Shown here: positions 17,673 to 25,353 of the stretch, in pieces
Layout: each line of letters starts with the position of its first letter
Position numbering within the stretch: position 1 is the stretch's first letter
Source: Lancefieldella parvula_C
GTDB taxonomy: Bacteria; Actinomycetota; Coriobacteriia; Coriobacteriales; Atopobiaceae
Reading direction: 5' to 3'
Length of the DNA stretch: 64,000 nucleotides
NCBI RefSeq assembly: GCF_000758945.1
Contig: NZ_JRND01000004.1
Coordinates: 11,212-75,211 of the forward strand
The notes under the pieces: generated by a model
The model's database searches: none
Seen by the model: only the letters and a program-made list of their open reading frames with translations
What the model was told of the DNA's origin: nothing
Position numbers and translations under genes: made by a program

Positions 17673-18414
17673 CGTCATCACCAGATTGCTGATCAAGTTC
17701 TGCTAAATACGCAATATCATCATCGGTGAGCTGAGCTGTCTCAAGAAGGTCTGGTCGCCAAGCACGTGTACGAGCAAGTGCGGAGCGTCGTCTCCAGACC
17801 GAAACAGCACCATGGTCTCCCGATAGAAGCACCGACGGAACTTCTCGCCCCTCAAAATTTGATGGTCGCGTGTACTGAGCATACTCCAAAAGACCGTCAT
17901 CAGAAAACGATTCATCTTGGGAGCTCATTTCATCGCCGAGCGCACCTGGAAGTAGACGCACAACGGAGTCAATAACGGTAAGTGCAGGAAGCTCTCCACC
18001 AGTCAATACGTAATCTCCCATAGAAATTACGTCATCTGCCAGATCATAGACGCGTTCATCCATACCCTCATAGCGGCCACAGACAAATAAAATGCGGTCT
18101 TTTTCAGAAAGCTCTTGGGCAATTGCCTGAGAATACTGCCTACCAACTGGTGAGAAAAACACCACATAGGGCTTAGGTTCCGCTTGATCGGAAATTGCAC
18201 GAACTGCCTCAAAGATGGGAGCAGGCTTCATAAGCATGCCTTGTCCGCCGCCAAAAGGAGCGTCGTCTACCGTACGATGCCTATCATGTGTCCAGTCACG
18301 CAAATCATGTGCATAGAACTCAAAAATGTTTGCCTTTTGAGCTCTGCCCATAATAGAAGCATGTAAATAGGGCGAGAAGACCTCAGGAAATACTGAGAGC
18401 GTTTCTAGACGCAT
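17665..18414 (-). CDS. trmD: tRNA (guanine37-N1)-methyltransferase TrmD
   Basis: A SPOUT-fold enzyme of about 249 residues that methylates G37 next to the anticodon, preventing frameshifts. LETLSVFPEVFSPYL opens the protein; the trefoil-knot AdoMet site shows FVCGRYEGMDERV and ISMGDYVLTGGELPAL. The ATG at 18414 follows AGGTGA; a GTG at 18423 overlapping the rimM stop is an alternative. It belongs to the conserved rpsP-khpA-rimM-trmD order and overlaps lepB. Confidence 0.96.
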   Translation of the reverse strand: MRLETLSVFPEVFSPYLHASIMGRAQKANIFEFYAHDLRDWTHDRHRTVDDAPFGGGQGMLMKPAPIFEAVRAISDQAEPKPYVVFFSPVGRQYSQAIAQELSEKDRILFVCGRYEGMDERVYDLADDVISMGDYVLTGGELPALTVIDSVVRLLPGALGDEMSSQDESFSDDGLLEYAQYTRPSNFEGREVPSVLLSGDHGAVSVWRRRSALARTRAWRPDLLETAQLTDDDIAYLAELDQQSGDDDE

Positions 18415-18415
18415 G

Positions 18416-18937
18416 CTACTCACCTAACCTAAGAAGACCCTGAGGAATTGAGACGGTAATGGGACCCTCAGCTGGAGCCTCTTTGATAAATTCATCAACA
18501 GCAGGCATCATTACCTGGCCAAAAGGTCCCTCAAGTACCCACACATTTTGTGTGGGTCCAATAAGAACCTCTGAAATTTCACCCAGAGAACCATGTTCTA
18601 TATCAAGTACTTCTCTACCCACAAGCAGAGAAACATTGACCAGACCAAAGTTTTCTGGAAGACAATCTTCTTCTACCAGAAGCGTTTTACCCACAAGCTC
18701 TTCAGCGTCTGAGATGGTAGTTACGTCTTCAAAAGTTACAAGACTACCTTCTCTGTCATCTGACTCAACAGAGACAACTGAGAACTGCCTTGGGCCTTTA
18801 AGTGCAGGCGGAACAGGAACAACTGTCATGCCTTCAGCTATAAGAGAAGGAAGGCTGTGAACGGGAACCGTCACAACCTCCCCTCTTTTACCATGCGTTT
18901 TAACAATTTGAGCAATTGCTCGCCAGTGTTTACGCAA
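18416..18937 (-). CDS. rimM: 16S rRNA processing protein RimM
   Basis: A 173-residue assembly factor that binds S19 and helps mature the 30S head. The N-terminal beta-barrel IAQIVKTHGKRGEVVTVP and the PRC-barrel part (LLVGREVLDIEHGSLGEISEVL, then FGQVMMPAVDEFI) are as expected. The most likely start is TTG at 18937, two bases after the khpA stop. It is part of the rpsP operon. Confidence 0.93.
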   Translation of the reverse strand: MRKHWRAIAQIVKTHGKRGEVVTVPVHSLPSLIAEGMTVVPVPPALKGPRQFSVVSVESDDREGSLVTFEDVTTISDAEELVGKTLLVEEDCLPENFGLVNVSLLVGREVLDIEHGSLGEISEVLIGPTQNVWVLEGPFGQVMMPAVDEFIKEAPAEGPITVSIPQGLLRLGE

Positions 18938-18939
18938 AA

Positions 18940-19242
18940 TTAGCCTACAACCTCGACATCAACAGAGGTGCCAACACGCTGGCCAAGAGCACGAGCCAAA
19001 GTACGAATAGCCTTAATGGTTCTACCCTTGCGGCCGATGACACGTCCAGCGTCTTCCTCAGAGCAAGAAACCTCAATCAAGGCTCCATCCTCGCGATCGG
19101 TGACGTCGAGTGCAACAGCATCTTCATTATCGACAAGACCACAAACGATGTACTCAACAAGGTCAGCAACCTTGTCAGAAGGCATCTCCTGAATGTCTTG
19201 ATCGACAGCGTCTACCTCAGTGGGCTCTGTGAATTCAGACAC
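18940..19242 (-). CDS. khpA: KH-domain RNA-binding protein KhpA
   Basis: A 100-residue protein with one KH domain (residues 25-100). The GxxG loop is seen in VIGRKGRTIKAIRTLARA. KhpA partners with KhpB/Jag in Gram-positive bacteria as an RNA chaperone affecting cell elongation. About 20 acidic residues precede the domain, which is longer than usual. Its place between rpsP and rimM is the classic one. Confidence 0.92.
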   Translation of the reverse strand: MSEFTEPTEVDAVDQDIQEMPSDKVADLVEYIVCGLVDNEDAVALDVTDREDGALIEVSCSEEDAGRVIGRKGRTIKAIRTLARALGQRVGTSVDVEVVG

Positions 19243-19245
19243 GAT

Positions 19246-19614
19246 TTACTCAGCCTCTGGAGCCTCGGACTCCTCAGCAGCTGCGGCAGCAGCCTCAGCA
19301 GCAGCCTCTGCAGCTGCAGCAGCCTTTGCCTGTGCCTTCTTGGAGAGCTTGGTCTTCTTCTCTGCAACTGGAGCACCAGTACGAGCAATCTCAATGAGGT
19401 GAGAAACTGCGCTTGTTGGCTGAGCGCCCTTTGCTACCCACTCGTCAACCTTCTCGAGGTTGATATCAATCGTCTTTGGGCTAGTCAGTGGGTTATAACG
19501 ACCGACTTCTTCAATGTAACGACCATCGCGAGGCATGCGACCATCAGCGACAACTACGCGATAGTACGGACGCTTCTTGGCACCGTGACGGGCCAGACGA
19601 ATCTTAACTGCCAA
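19246..19614 (-). CDS. rpsP: 30S ribosomal protein S16 with alanine-rich tail
   Basis: A 122-residue S16. The core AVKIRLARHGAKKRPYYRVVVADGR is unmistakable and ends near residue 82. The remaining 40 residues are a Lys/Ala/Glu-rich, probably helical or disordered tail (about half alanine) that typical S16 proteins of 80-90 residues lack. The start is TTG at 19614, preceded by GGAGGAG; the long upstream open frame has no ribosome-binding site and is rejected. It is first in a unit that runs through khpA, rimM, trmD, lepB and probably glyQS. Confidence 0.94.
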   Translation of the reverse strand: MAVKIRLARHGAKKRPYYRVVVADGRMPRDGRYIEEVGRYNPLTSPKTIDINLEKVDEWVAKGAQPTSAVSHLIEIARTGAPVAEKKTKLSKKAQAKAAAAAEAAAEAAAAAAEESEAPEAE

Positions 19615-19760
19615 TGAAAACTCCTCCATACGAGCGGTGCCTCGGATGTTAGATGGGCTGCACCGCAAAGCCACAAATCGGGTTACAAGTGTACAACAAC
19701 GCGTTAACCTCGAAAAGTATAAATTTGTTCTCTTCAAAAAGTACTCGTAATTTATGTATG

Positions 19761-19795
19761 AAACACTTGTTCTATTTACGTAAAAAGTATACACT
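19761..19795 (+). promoter_or_regulatory. dinB promoter with possible LexA box; transcript probably leaderless
   Basis: TTGTTC (19767-19772), a 17-nt spacer and TACACT (19790-19795) form a promoter whose expected start point falls at or just before the dinB ATG (19802). There is no ribosome-binding site, so the message may be leaderless. The -35 lies inside AAACACTTGTTC (19761-19772), which resembles the Gram-positive LexA box GAAC-N4-GTTC with one half-site mismatch. Confidence 0.5.
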
Positions 19796-19801
19796 ATATC
19801 T

Positions 19802-21136
19802 ATGGAGACGTCAAAGAACATATCAGATAAAACCGCACGTAAATCGTGTGATTTTGAATGGCATGGTAAGGCTATTGGCCTTCTTGACTTAGATGCGTTC
19901 TTTGCATCTGTAGAACAACTTGATCATCCTGAGTGGCGTGGAAAACCTGTAATTGTAGGAGGTTCTCCTCACAAACGGGGCGTTGTTTCAACCGCATCTT
20001 ATGAAGCAAGAAAGTATGGCGTTCATTCTGCCATGCCTTCAGCTACTGCAGTAAGGCTTTGTCCTCATGCAATTTGGACTTCAGGACGTTATGACAGATA
20101 CTCAGAAATGAGTGCTCTTGTTATGGGTTTTCTCAAAGATGAGACTCCCCTTGTTGAACAAGTTTCTATTGATGAGGCATTTTTTGACATTACTCCTGGA
20201 AGATTTTCTAAAGAAAATCCTTTAGAAATTTGTAAGCGCATACAAAAGAAAGTTGCAGCACTAGGTATTACCTGCTCCATTGGACTAGGAACAAATAAAA
20301 CAATTGCCAAGATTGCTTCTGAACAAGAAAAGCCTCGAGGTCTTACTGCGGTCTTTCCTGGTACAGAGGGCCGCTTTCTAGCACCACTGCCCATTGAGGC
20401 AATGAGCGGCATTGGTCCTGCTATGGCAAAAACTCTTCATCAGCAAGGAATCAAAACGCTTGGAGAACTCTCAAGAGCAGATGCAACATACCTCACTTCC
20501 CTTGTTGGCAATACAGCTTCAAAGATGATTTTGCGCGCGCAAGGAAAAGAGATCTCTGAAGTTCATGAAGCTGCCCAGCCTCGTGACATTAAGTCTGTTT
20601 CTAACGAGAGAACCTTTGAAACAGATTTGTTTGATAAACAAGAAATAGAAGAAGCTATTAGGCACATTGCTGGAGTTGTAGGAAGACGTCTTCGCCGCAA
20701 ACAGTTACAAGGTTATACCGTAACGCTTAAGGTAAAAGCCTCTGCAACAGAGTCTCATACCGCTCAAAAAAGAATGTCTACTCCAACTGACGATGAGCAC
20801 CTCTTTGCAGAGATTGCCGTTGGTCTTCTTTCATCCATTTGGAAAGAAGGTCAGCCAGTAAGACTGCTTGGCGTTGGCATTAGCTCATTTTCAGATGAGG
20901 AGCATGCCAAACCAGTGCAAACGTCTCTTTTTGATCAATTTAATGACACGTTTGACGCCGCAGCCCCTGGGCCTACAACAAAAAAGAAACCTCGGAGTGA
21001 CTTACGTCATCTCTCCGAGGTAACCGATAAACTCAAAGATAAATTTGGTGCAGATGCTGTGCAATACGGTAGAGACCTACGCTTTGAGCATCGCGTCTCA
21101 GACACTATGCCTACAGGCAAAAACGAACAAATCTAG
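19802..21136 (+). CDS. dinB: DNA polymerase IV (Y family)
   Basis: A 444-residue translesion polymerase. The palm acidic residues are in LLDLDAFFASVEQ near residues 29-31 and in SIDEAFFDIT. The finger segment VVSTASYEARKYGVHSAMP, the helix-hairpin-helix GIGPAMAKTLHQQGIKTLGEL and a little-finger domain follow. Near the C-terminus QTSLFDQF is a good beta-clamp-binding motif. It is the first plus-strand gene, divergent from rpsP and convergent with rsfS. A candidate SOS box lies in its promoter. Confidence 0.96.
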   Translation: METSKNISDKTARKSCDFEWHGKAIGLLDLDAFFASVEQLDHPEWRGKPVIVGGSPHKRGVVSTASYEARKYGVHSAMPSATAVRLCPHAIWTSGRYDRYSEMSALVMGFLKDETPLVEQVSIDEAFFDITPGRFSKENPLEICKRIQKKVAALGITCSIGLGTNKTIAKIASEQEKPRGLTAVFPGTEGRFLAPLPIEAMSGIGPAMAKTLHQQGIKTLGELSRADATYLTSLVGNTASKMILRAQGKEISEVHEAAQPRDIKSVSNERTFETDLFDKQEIEEAIRHIAGVVGRRLRRKQLQGYTVTLKVKASATESHTAQKRMSTPTDDEHLFAEIAVGLLSSIWKEGQPVRLLGVGISSFSDEEHAKPVQTSLFDQFNDTFDAAAPGPTTKKKPRSDLRHLSEVTDKLKDKFGADAVQYGRDLRFEHRVSDTMPTGKNEQI

Positions 21137-21146
21137 TACACCAGCA

Positions 21147-21623
21147 CTACTCAGTAGGATCAGCAGATTCTGGAAGATTGTCTACCAGATCATCCTCGGA
21201 AAGCTCAAAGGCTGGAGCCAAAGCATCCTCTGGAAGATCGGCATAAGGAATATCAGAAGTCATAGCGCCCTCAATATCCAGCTCTACACGAGGAGCATCC
21301 GCCCAAAGTCGCTCAAGACGATAGTAGGACCTTACCTCAGGCTGGAATACGTGAACAACAACTGAGCCGTAGTCAATCAGAATCCAATTGAGACCGTCGC
21401 GACCCTCAGTAGAAATTGGACGAACGCCGCAATTTGCCGTGACCTTCTCGCGAACTTCATCAACAATAGCGTCAGCTAAACGAGCATTTCCACCAGTGCA
21501 GATAACAAAGTAATCGCAAACGTCACTGAGACCAGTGAGGTCAAGCACAAGAATATCTTCAGCTTTCTTCTGATCTGCAGCAATTGCAGCAGTCTTTGCA
21601 AGCTCAAGTGAAGTTACAGCCAT
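21147..21623 (-). CDS. rsfS: ribosomal silencing factor RsfS (Iojap)
   Basis: A 158-residue protein. The first 115 residues are the RsfS/Iojap domain that binds L14 and blocks subunit joining in starved cells: ILVLDLTGLSDVCDYFVICTG, then GRDGLNWILIDYGSVVVHVFQPEVRSYYRLERLW. About 40 acidic C-terminal residues extend beyond the usual end. The start has CGGAGAA upstream. It follows yqeK in the obgE-nadD-yqeK-rsfS order. Confidence 0.95.
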   Translation of the reverse strand: MAVTSLELAKTAAIAADQKKAEDILVLDLTGLSDVCDYFVICTGGNARLADAIVDEVREKVTANCGVRPISTEGRDGLNWILIDYGSVVVHVFQPEVRSYYRLERLWADAPRVELDIEGAMTSDIPYADLPEDALAPAFELSEDDLVDNLPESADPTE

Positions 21624-21652
21624 GAATTTCTCCGTTTTCTCATGTAGCCAAG

Positions 21653-22291
21653 CTACTTAGATGTCTTCTCAATCATCTCATTGTATAGGGCAATTGAGTT
21701 TGGATACAAATAACTCCTTGATGAAATCACATACATCATAACGCTACAAAACGCCGTCTCATAAAGCTCATCGAGAGAACCGCCACGTAAATATACGTTT
21801 CTTGCTTCTTCGACCGATGTAAAGTTTGGACGCAGAGGCTCAATAAGATCAGCTACGTACAAGATTTTGTCTAGCTTGCTCATCTGACGGTCGCCCGCAG
21901 TGTGCTTCTGAATGGCGCTGAGAATCTGCTCAGAAAGCCAAGGATAGATGGCTGGTAGCGTTTTTGCGGCGAGAGGACCGTGTAAGAGTCCAACAATTTT
22001 CTGATAAGGAGCTTCCGTCTGGATACGAAAGCGCTCTGCCAGTTCAATGGTTTCTGCATCAGGAAGAAGTTTCTCCCAATCATGCAAAATACCTGCAACA
22101 CGAGCGCTCAACATATCTGCACCATAAGCCTGCGCAAGCGTTTCTGCACAATGTCCCACAGAGATAGAATGCGCAAAACGCTTAGGGTTCTTGTGATACA
22201 TATGACTCTTCAAATCAGACTCAAGCTGATCAATAAGCGCCTGTTGTTCTGCGGAGTAGACAATATCTTTTGCTATAAGTGTTCTTTCCAT
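21653..22291 (-). CDS. yqeK: YqeK family HD-domain hydrolase (Ap4A hydrolase type)
   Basis: A 212-residue HD-domain protein. The metal ligands are suggested by RFAHSISVGHCAETLA, ILHDWEK and HTAGDRQMSKLDKILYVADLIEP. YqeK enzymes of Gram-positive bacteria split diadenosine tetraphosphate symmetrically and sit beside nadD and rsfS, as here. The start has an AGGA site. Confidence 0.92.
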   Translation of the reverse strand: MERTLIAKDIVYSAEQQALIDQLESDLKSHMYHKNPKRFAHSISVGHCAETLAQAYGADMLSARVAGILHDWEKLLPDAETIELAERFRIQTEAPYQKIVGLLHGPLAAKTLPAIYPWLSEQILSAIQKHTAGDRQMSKLDKILYVADLIEPLRPNFTSVEEARNVYLRGGSLDELYETAFCSVMMYVISSRSYLYPNSIALYNEMIEKTSK

Positions 22292-22395
22292 TATGTCCTA
22301 CAAAATATTGAGTCAAGCCTAATCTCTACCTGTTTGACACTACCTTGTTACTGGCGTATGTCAATCTGAGCAGCGGGTCGCTTTGGCTTGACCAC

Positions 22396-23082
22396 TTAAT
22401 TGAGTGGCGTTGTGTCGGCGCCATAAAGCCCATGCTTGTGAATGTAACCTGTTACAGAATCGGGAGTTAGGTATCTGAGGCTCTGACCATTTTGAACTCT
22501 ACTACGCAGATAGCTTGATGAGATTGCTAGTGCGGGAACCTCAAGATAGGTTACCTTGAAGTCATAAGGTGAGTCTGCAATAACCTTTTGAGCACGACTC
22601 AGCTCATAACCAGGACGCGTTGCAGCAACAAAGTGAGCAAGCTCTGCTACGGTCTGTGCATCTTTCCAGGCGACAATATCAGCAATTGCATCTGCACCAG
22701 TAATAAAGAAAAATTCAACGTTAGAGGGATATACCTTACGCAATCTTCTGAGCGTATCAGCGGTGTAGGTGATGCCCTCATAATCCACCTCAAAACGAGA
22801 AGCAACAAAATGAGGATTATCTGAGGTTGCCAGAAGCGTCATTGAGTAACGGTCTTCTCCCCTGGTAACTCCCTTATTTTGTTTGAACGCGGGGCGACCA
22901 GCAGGCATAAAGACAACCACATCAAGATCAAGGTCATCATATGCCTGCTCAGCGGCTACCAAGTGACCGTTATGAATGGGGTCAAAGGTTCCACCCATGA
23001 TTCCCAGACGATAGGTGCGGTTTTTATCCTGTCCCAAACGAGGCAGGCCAGGGTGCATGTTATTTAAGACGTCGGCTGCCAT
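22396..23082 (-). CDS. nadD: nicotinate-nucleotide adenylyltransferase
   Basis: A 228-residue enzyme of NAD synthesis that joins nicotinate mononucleotide and ATP to deamido-NAD. The nucleotidyltransferase signatures MGGTFDPIHNGH (around residues 29-41) and ISSSYLRSRV (the ISSTxIR motif) are present, with FFITGADA between. About 25 residues precede the core. It starts 4 bases after the obgE stop. Confidence 0.94.
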   Translation of the reverse strand: MAADVLNNMHPGLPRLGQDKNRTYRLGIMGGTFDPIHNGHLVAAEQAYDDLDLDVVVFMPAGRPAFKQNKGVTRGEDRYSMTLLATSDNPHFVASRFEVDYEGITYTADTLRRLRKVYPSNVEFFFITGADAIADIVAWKDAQTVAELAHFVAATRPGYELSRAQKVIADSPYDFKVTYLEVPALAISSSYLRSRVQNGQSLRYLTPDSVTGYIHKHGLYGADTTPLN

Positions 23083-23085
23083 ACT

Positions 23086-24534
23086 CTACTCAGTTTCTGA
23101 AGAAGCCTCAGCTACATGAGACGGATCAGATGAAGCCTCTTCAAACTCAACATCTTCAAATTGCTGATCTGAAGCGTCCTCGTCAGGAATCTCTATGCCA
23201 TCTGTATTTGGTTTATTTGGATCCTCATAGGTAAAGGTAAGCTCAAGAATGCGAATCTCATCGCCGTCAACTGCACCAGCCTTTGCCAGCTGTACTTCAA
23301 GCCCCATACGATCAAGACGACGCTGTAGATATGCCACAGCCTCATCATTGTCCCAATCGGTCTGAATAACCATACGCTCAATCTGACCACCAGAGACACG
23401 CCACGCATGACGCTCTTCTCGCTCAATACGAAGTTTGTTGTCACGACGAAGTCGCTGATGCTCCCAAGCCTCACTGCGGTCAACCGTTGGCGTAGTAATG
23501 GCAATTTCTTTGCGGAGCTCTGCCACTTCTGCAGCACAGGTAGTAACAAAATCATCAAGATTTAAACCTGTTACGGTAGAGATGGCAAAGAAAGTCCTAC
23601 CATCAGCTTCTGCAGCCTTTCTGAGAGCCTCAATAGCATCTTCTGTACCAGGCATATCGCATTTATTTGCTACTACAATCTGAGGGCGGTCAGCCAGCTT
23701 TGAAGCGTACGCTTTAAGCTCCTCGTTAATAGCGTGGTAGTCCTCTACAGGATCTCTACCTTCATAGCCACCGGTAACATCGACCATATGGACAATAAGC
23801 GCTGTGCGCTCAATATGGCGAAGGAACTGATGACCAAGACCCTTACCCTCAGAGGCACCCTCGATAAGACCAGGGACGTCCGCGCAGACAAACGACTGAC
23901 CGTTCTGTGCACGAACAACGCCCAAGTTTGGAACAAGGGTGGTAAAAGGATAGTCAGCAATCTTTGGACGAGCTGCACTGATACGTGCAATAAGAGAGCT
24001 CTTACCAACAGAAGGCATGCCCACCAAGGCCACATCTGCCATAAGCTTCATCTCTAGCTCAATCCAATGCTCTTGGGCTGGCTCGCCCTTCTCGGCAAAT
24101 GCCGGTGCACGCCTCACTGAGGTGACAAAGTGAATGTTACCGCGGCCACCATTGCCACCAGGAGCAACAACTACCTGCTCACCGGGAGAAGTAAGATCGG
24201 CAATCTCGTAGAGTGGCTCTTGTGTAACTGGATCAAGCTCGCGCACAACGGTTCCCAGAGGTACCTTGAGCAGCAAATCTTGTCCGTCAGAACCATGGCG
24301 GCGAGCTCCCTTACCATGGGTGCCGCGCTCTGCTTTAAAGTGATGTTTGTAGCGGTAATCAATCAGGGACGAAAGCTGCGCGTCTGCAACAATGACAACA
24401 TTGCCGCCGTGACCGCCATCGCCACCGTCAGGACCGCCTTTTGGAACATATGCTTCTCGGCGGAAAGACATGCAGCCTGCACCGCCGTCTCCACCTTTAA
24501 CGTTGATATGACAAAGATCAGTGAAAGTTTCCAC
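23086..24534 (-). CDS. obgE: GTPase ObgE/CgtA
   Basis: A 482-residue Obg GTPase tied to 50S assembly and stress control. The glycine-rich Obg fold covers residues 1-160 (GGDGGAGCMSFRREAYVP and GGNGGRGN). The G domain follows with GMPSVGKSS, DVPGLIEGASEGKGLGH and NKCDMPG. An OCT domain spans about residues 350-430 and an acidic tail of 50 residues ends the protein. The GTG start has an AAGGAGG site. Its neighbours nadD, yqeK and rsfS downstream are typical. Confidence 0.97.
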   Translation of the reverse strand: METFTDLCHINVKGGDGGAGCMSFRREAYVPKGGPDGGDGGHGGNVVIVADAQLSSLIDYRYKHHFKAERGTHGKGARRHGSDGQDLLLKVPLGTVVRELDPVTQEPLYEIADLTSPGEQVVVAPGGNGGRGNIHFVTSVRRAPAFAEKGEPAQEHWIELEMKLMADVALVGMPSVGKSSLIARISAARPKIADYPFTTLVPNLGVVRAQNGQSFVCADVPGLIEGASEGKGLGHQFLRHIERTALIVHMVDVTGGYEGRDPVEDYHAINEELKAYASKLADRPQIVVANKCDMPGTEDAIEALRKAAEADGRTFFAISTVTGLNLDDFVTTCAAEVAELRKEIAITTPTVDRSEAWEHQRLRRDNKLRIEREERHAWRVSGGQIERMVIQTDWDNDEAVAYLQRRLDRMGLEVQLAKAGAVDGDEIRILELTFTYEDPNKPNTDGIEIPDEDASDQQFEDVEFEEASSDPSHVAEASSETE

Positions 24535-24603
24535 GTGTCCTCCTTCTAATACCTTAATGTTACGGCATTTACCAGCGAAGCACAGTGAAAACGCGAGAAG
24601 TTC

Positions 24604-25353
24604 TTATGAGAACACGAGGATAACAACAATTACTGCAACACCAAGAATCATCAAAGCAAAGTCTGATGGAGCCAAAGGATAGCGTTTAAATGCAGATGAA
24701 GCGTTCCTTAAATAGAAACCTCGTTGCTCAGCTGCAAGTGCCGAAGCATCAGCTTTTTTAACGGAACTTACCAACAAAGGAACAATCAAAGGCATGGTGA
24801 GCTGGAGCTTCTTAATTGGATTTTTGGTATCAAACTCAACGCCGCGAGCCATCTGAGCCTCCATAATATGGTTCATCTCGGAAGCAAAGACAGGCACAAA
24901 ACGCAAAACCGTTGCAATGGTAAACGCATAAGGATAAGGAACATGCGCAACTTCTACCAGCGCATTCATGAGGTCTTCTACGCGCATAAGCGAGAGCATA
25001 GAAAGCAGCGGCAGTGCCAGCGCAATTGTTTTTAGGGCAACGTTAAAGCCGCGCTCCAAACCACCTACCGTGATGAATAAAAAGAGCGTTTGACCTGCAG
25101 GGGCAACAAGCGTCTGTACAACGCACAAGATAAGACCTAAGACAGCAAAGCCAAATACCAGCTTAAAAGTCTTCTGAGCATTCTGTGAGACAACTCCCAC
25201 ACAAATAGTGAGCGCGAGTACCGCAAGCACCTCAATCGTTCCTTGAGCGGCAAAGGCGGCCACAAAGAGCTCAAGCGCAAATACAAGCTTGGCCACGGGA
25301 TTTGCCTTGTGAAGGAAGCTTGTTCCTTCGGTGTAATCAATAACACTACCCAC
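24604..25353 (-). CDS. ecfT: ECF transporter transmembrane protein EcfT
   Basis: A 249-residue membrane coupling subunit. Several hydrophobic segments occur (about residues 30-70, 80-110 and 225-249). The two Ala-Arg-Gly-type coupling motifs of EcfT are represented by AQMARGVEFD and AAEQRGFYLR, which contact the two ATPase domains. The GTG at 25353 has an AAGGAGG site and overlaps the ecfA stop by eight bases, so the two are coupled. It is last in the S-A-T operon. Confidence 0.9.
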   Translation of the reverse strand: MGSVIDYTEGTSFLHKANPVAKLVFALELFVAAFAAQGTIEVLAVLALTICVGVVSQNAQKTFKLVFGFAVLGLILCVVQTLVAPAGQTLFLFITVGGLERGFNVALKTIALALPLLSMLSLMRVEDLMNALVEVAHVPYPYAFTIATVLRFVPVFASEMNHIMEAQMARGVEFDTKNPIKKLQLTMPLIVPLLVSSVKKADASALAAEQRGFYLRNASSAFKRYPLAPSDFALMILGVAVIVVILVFS

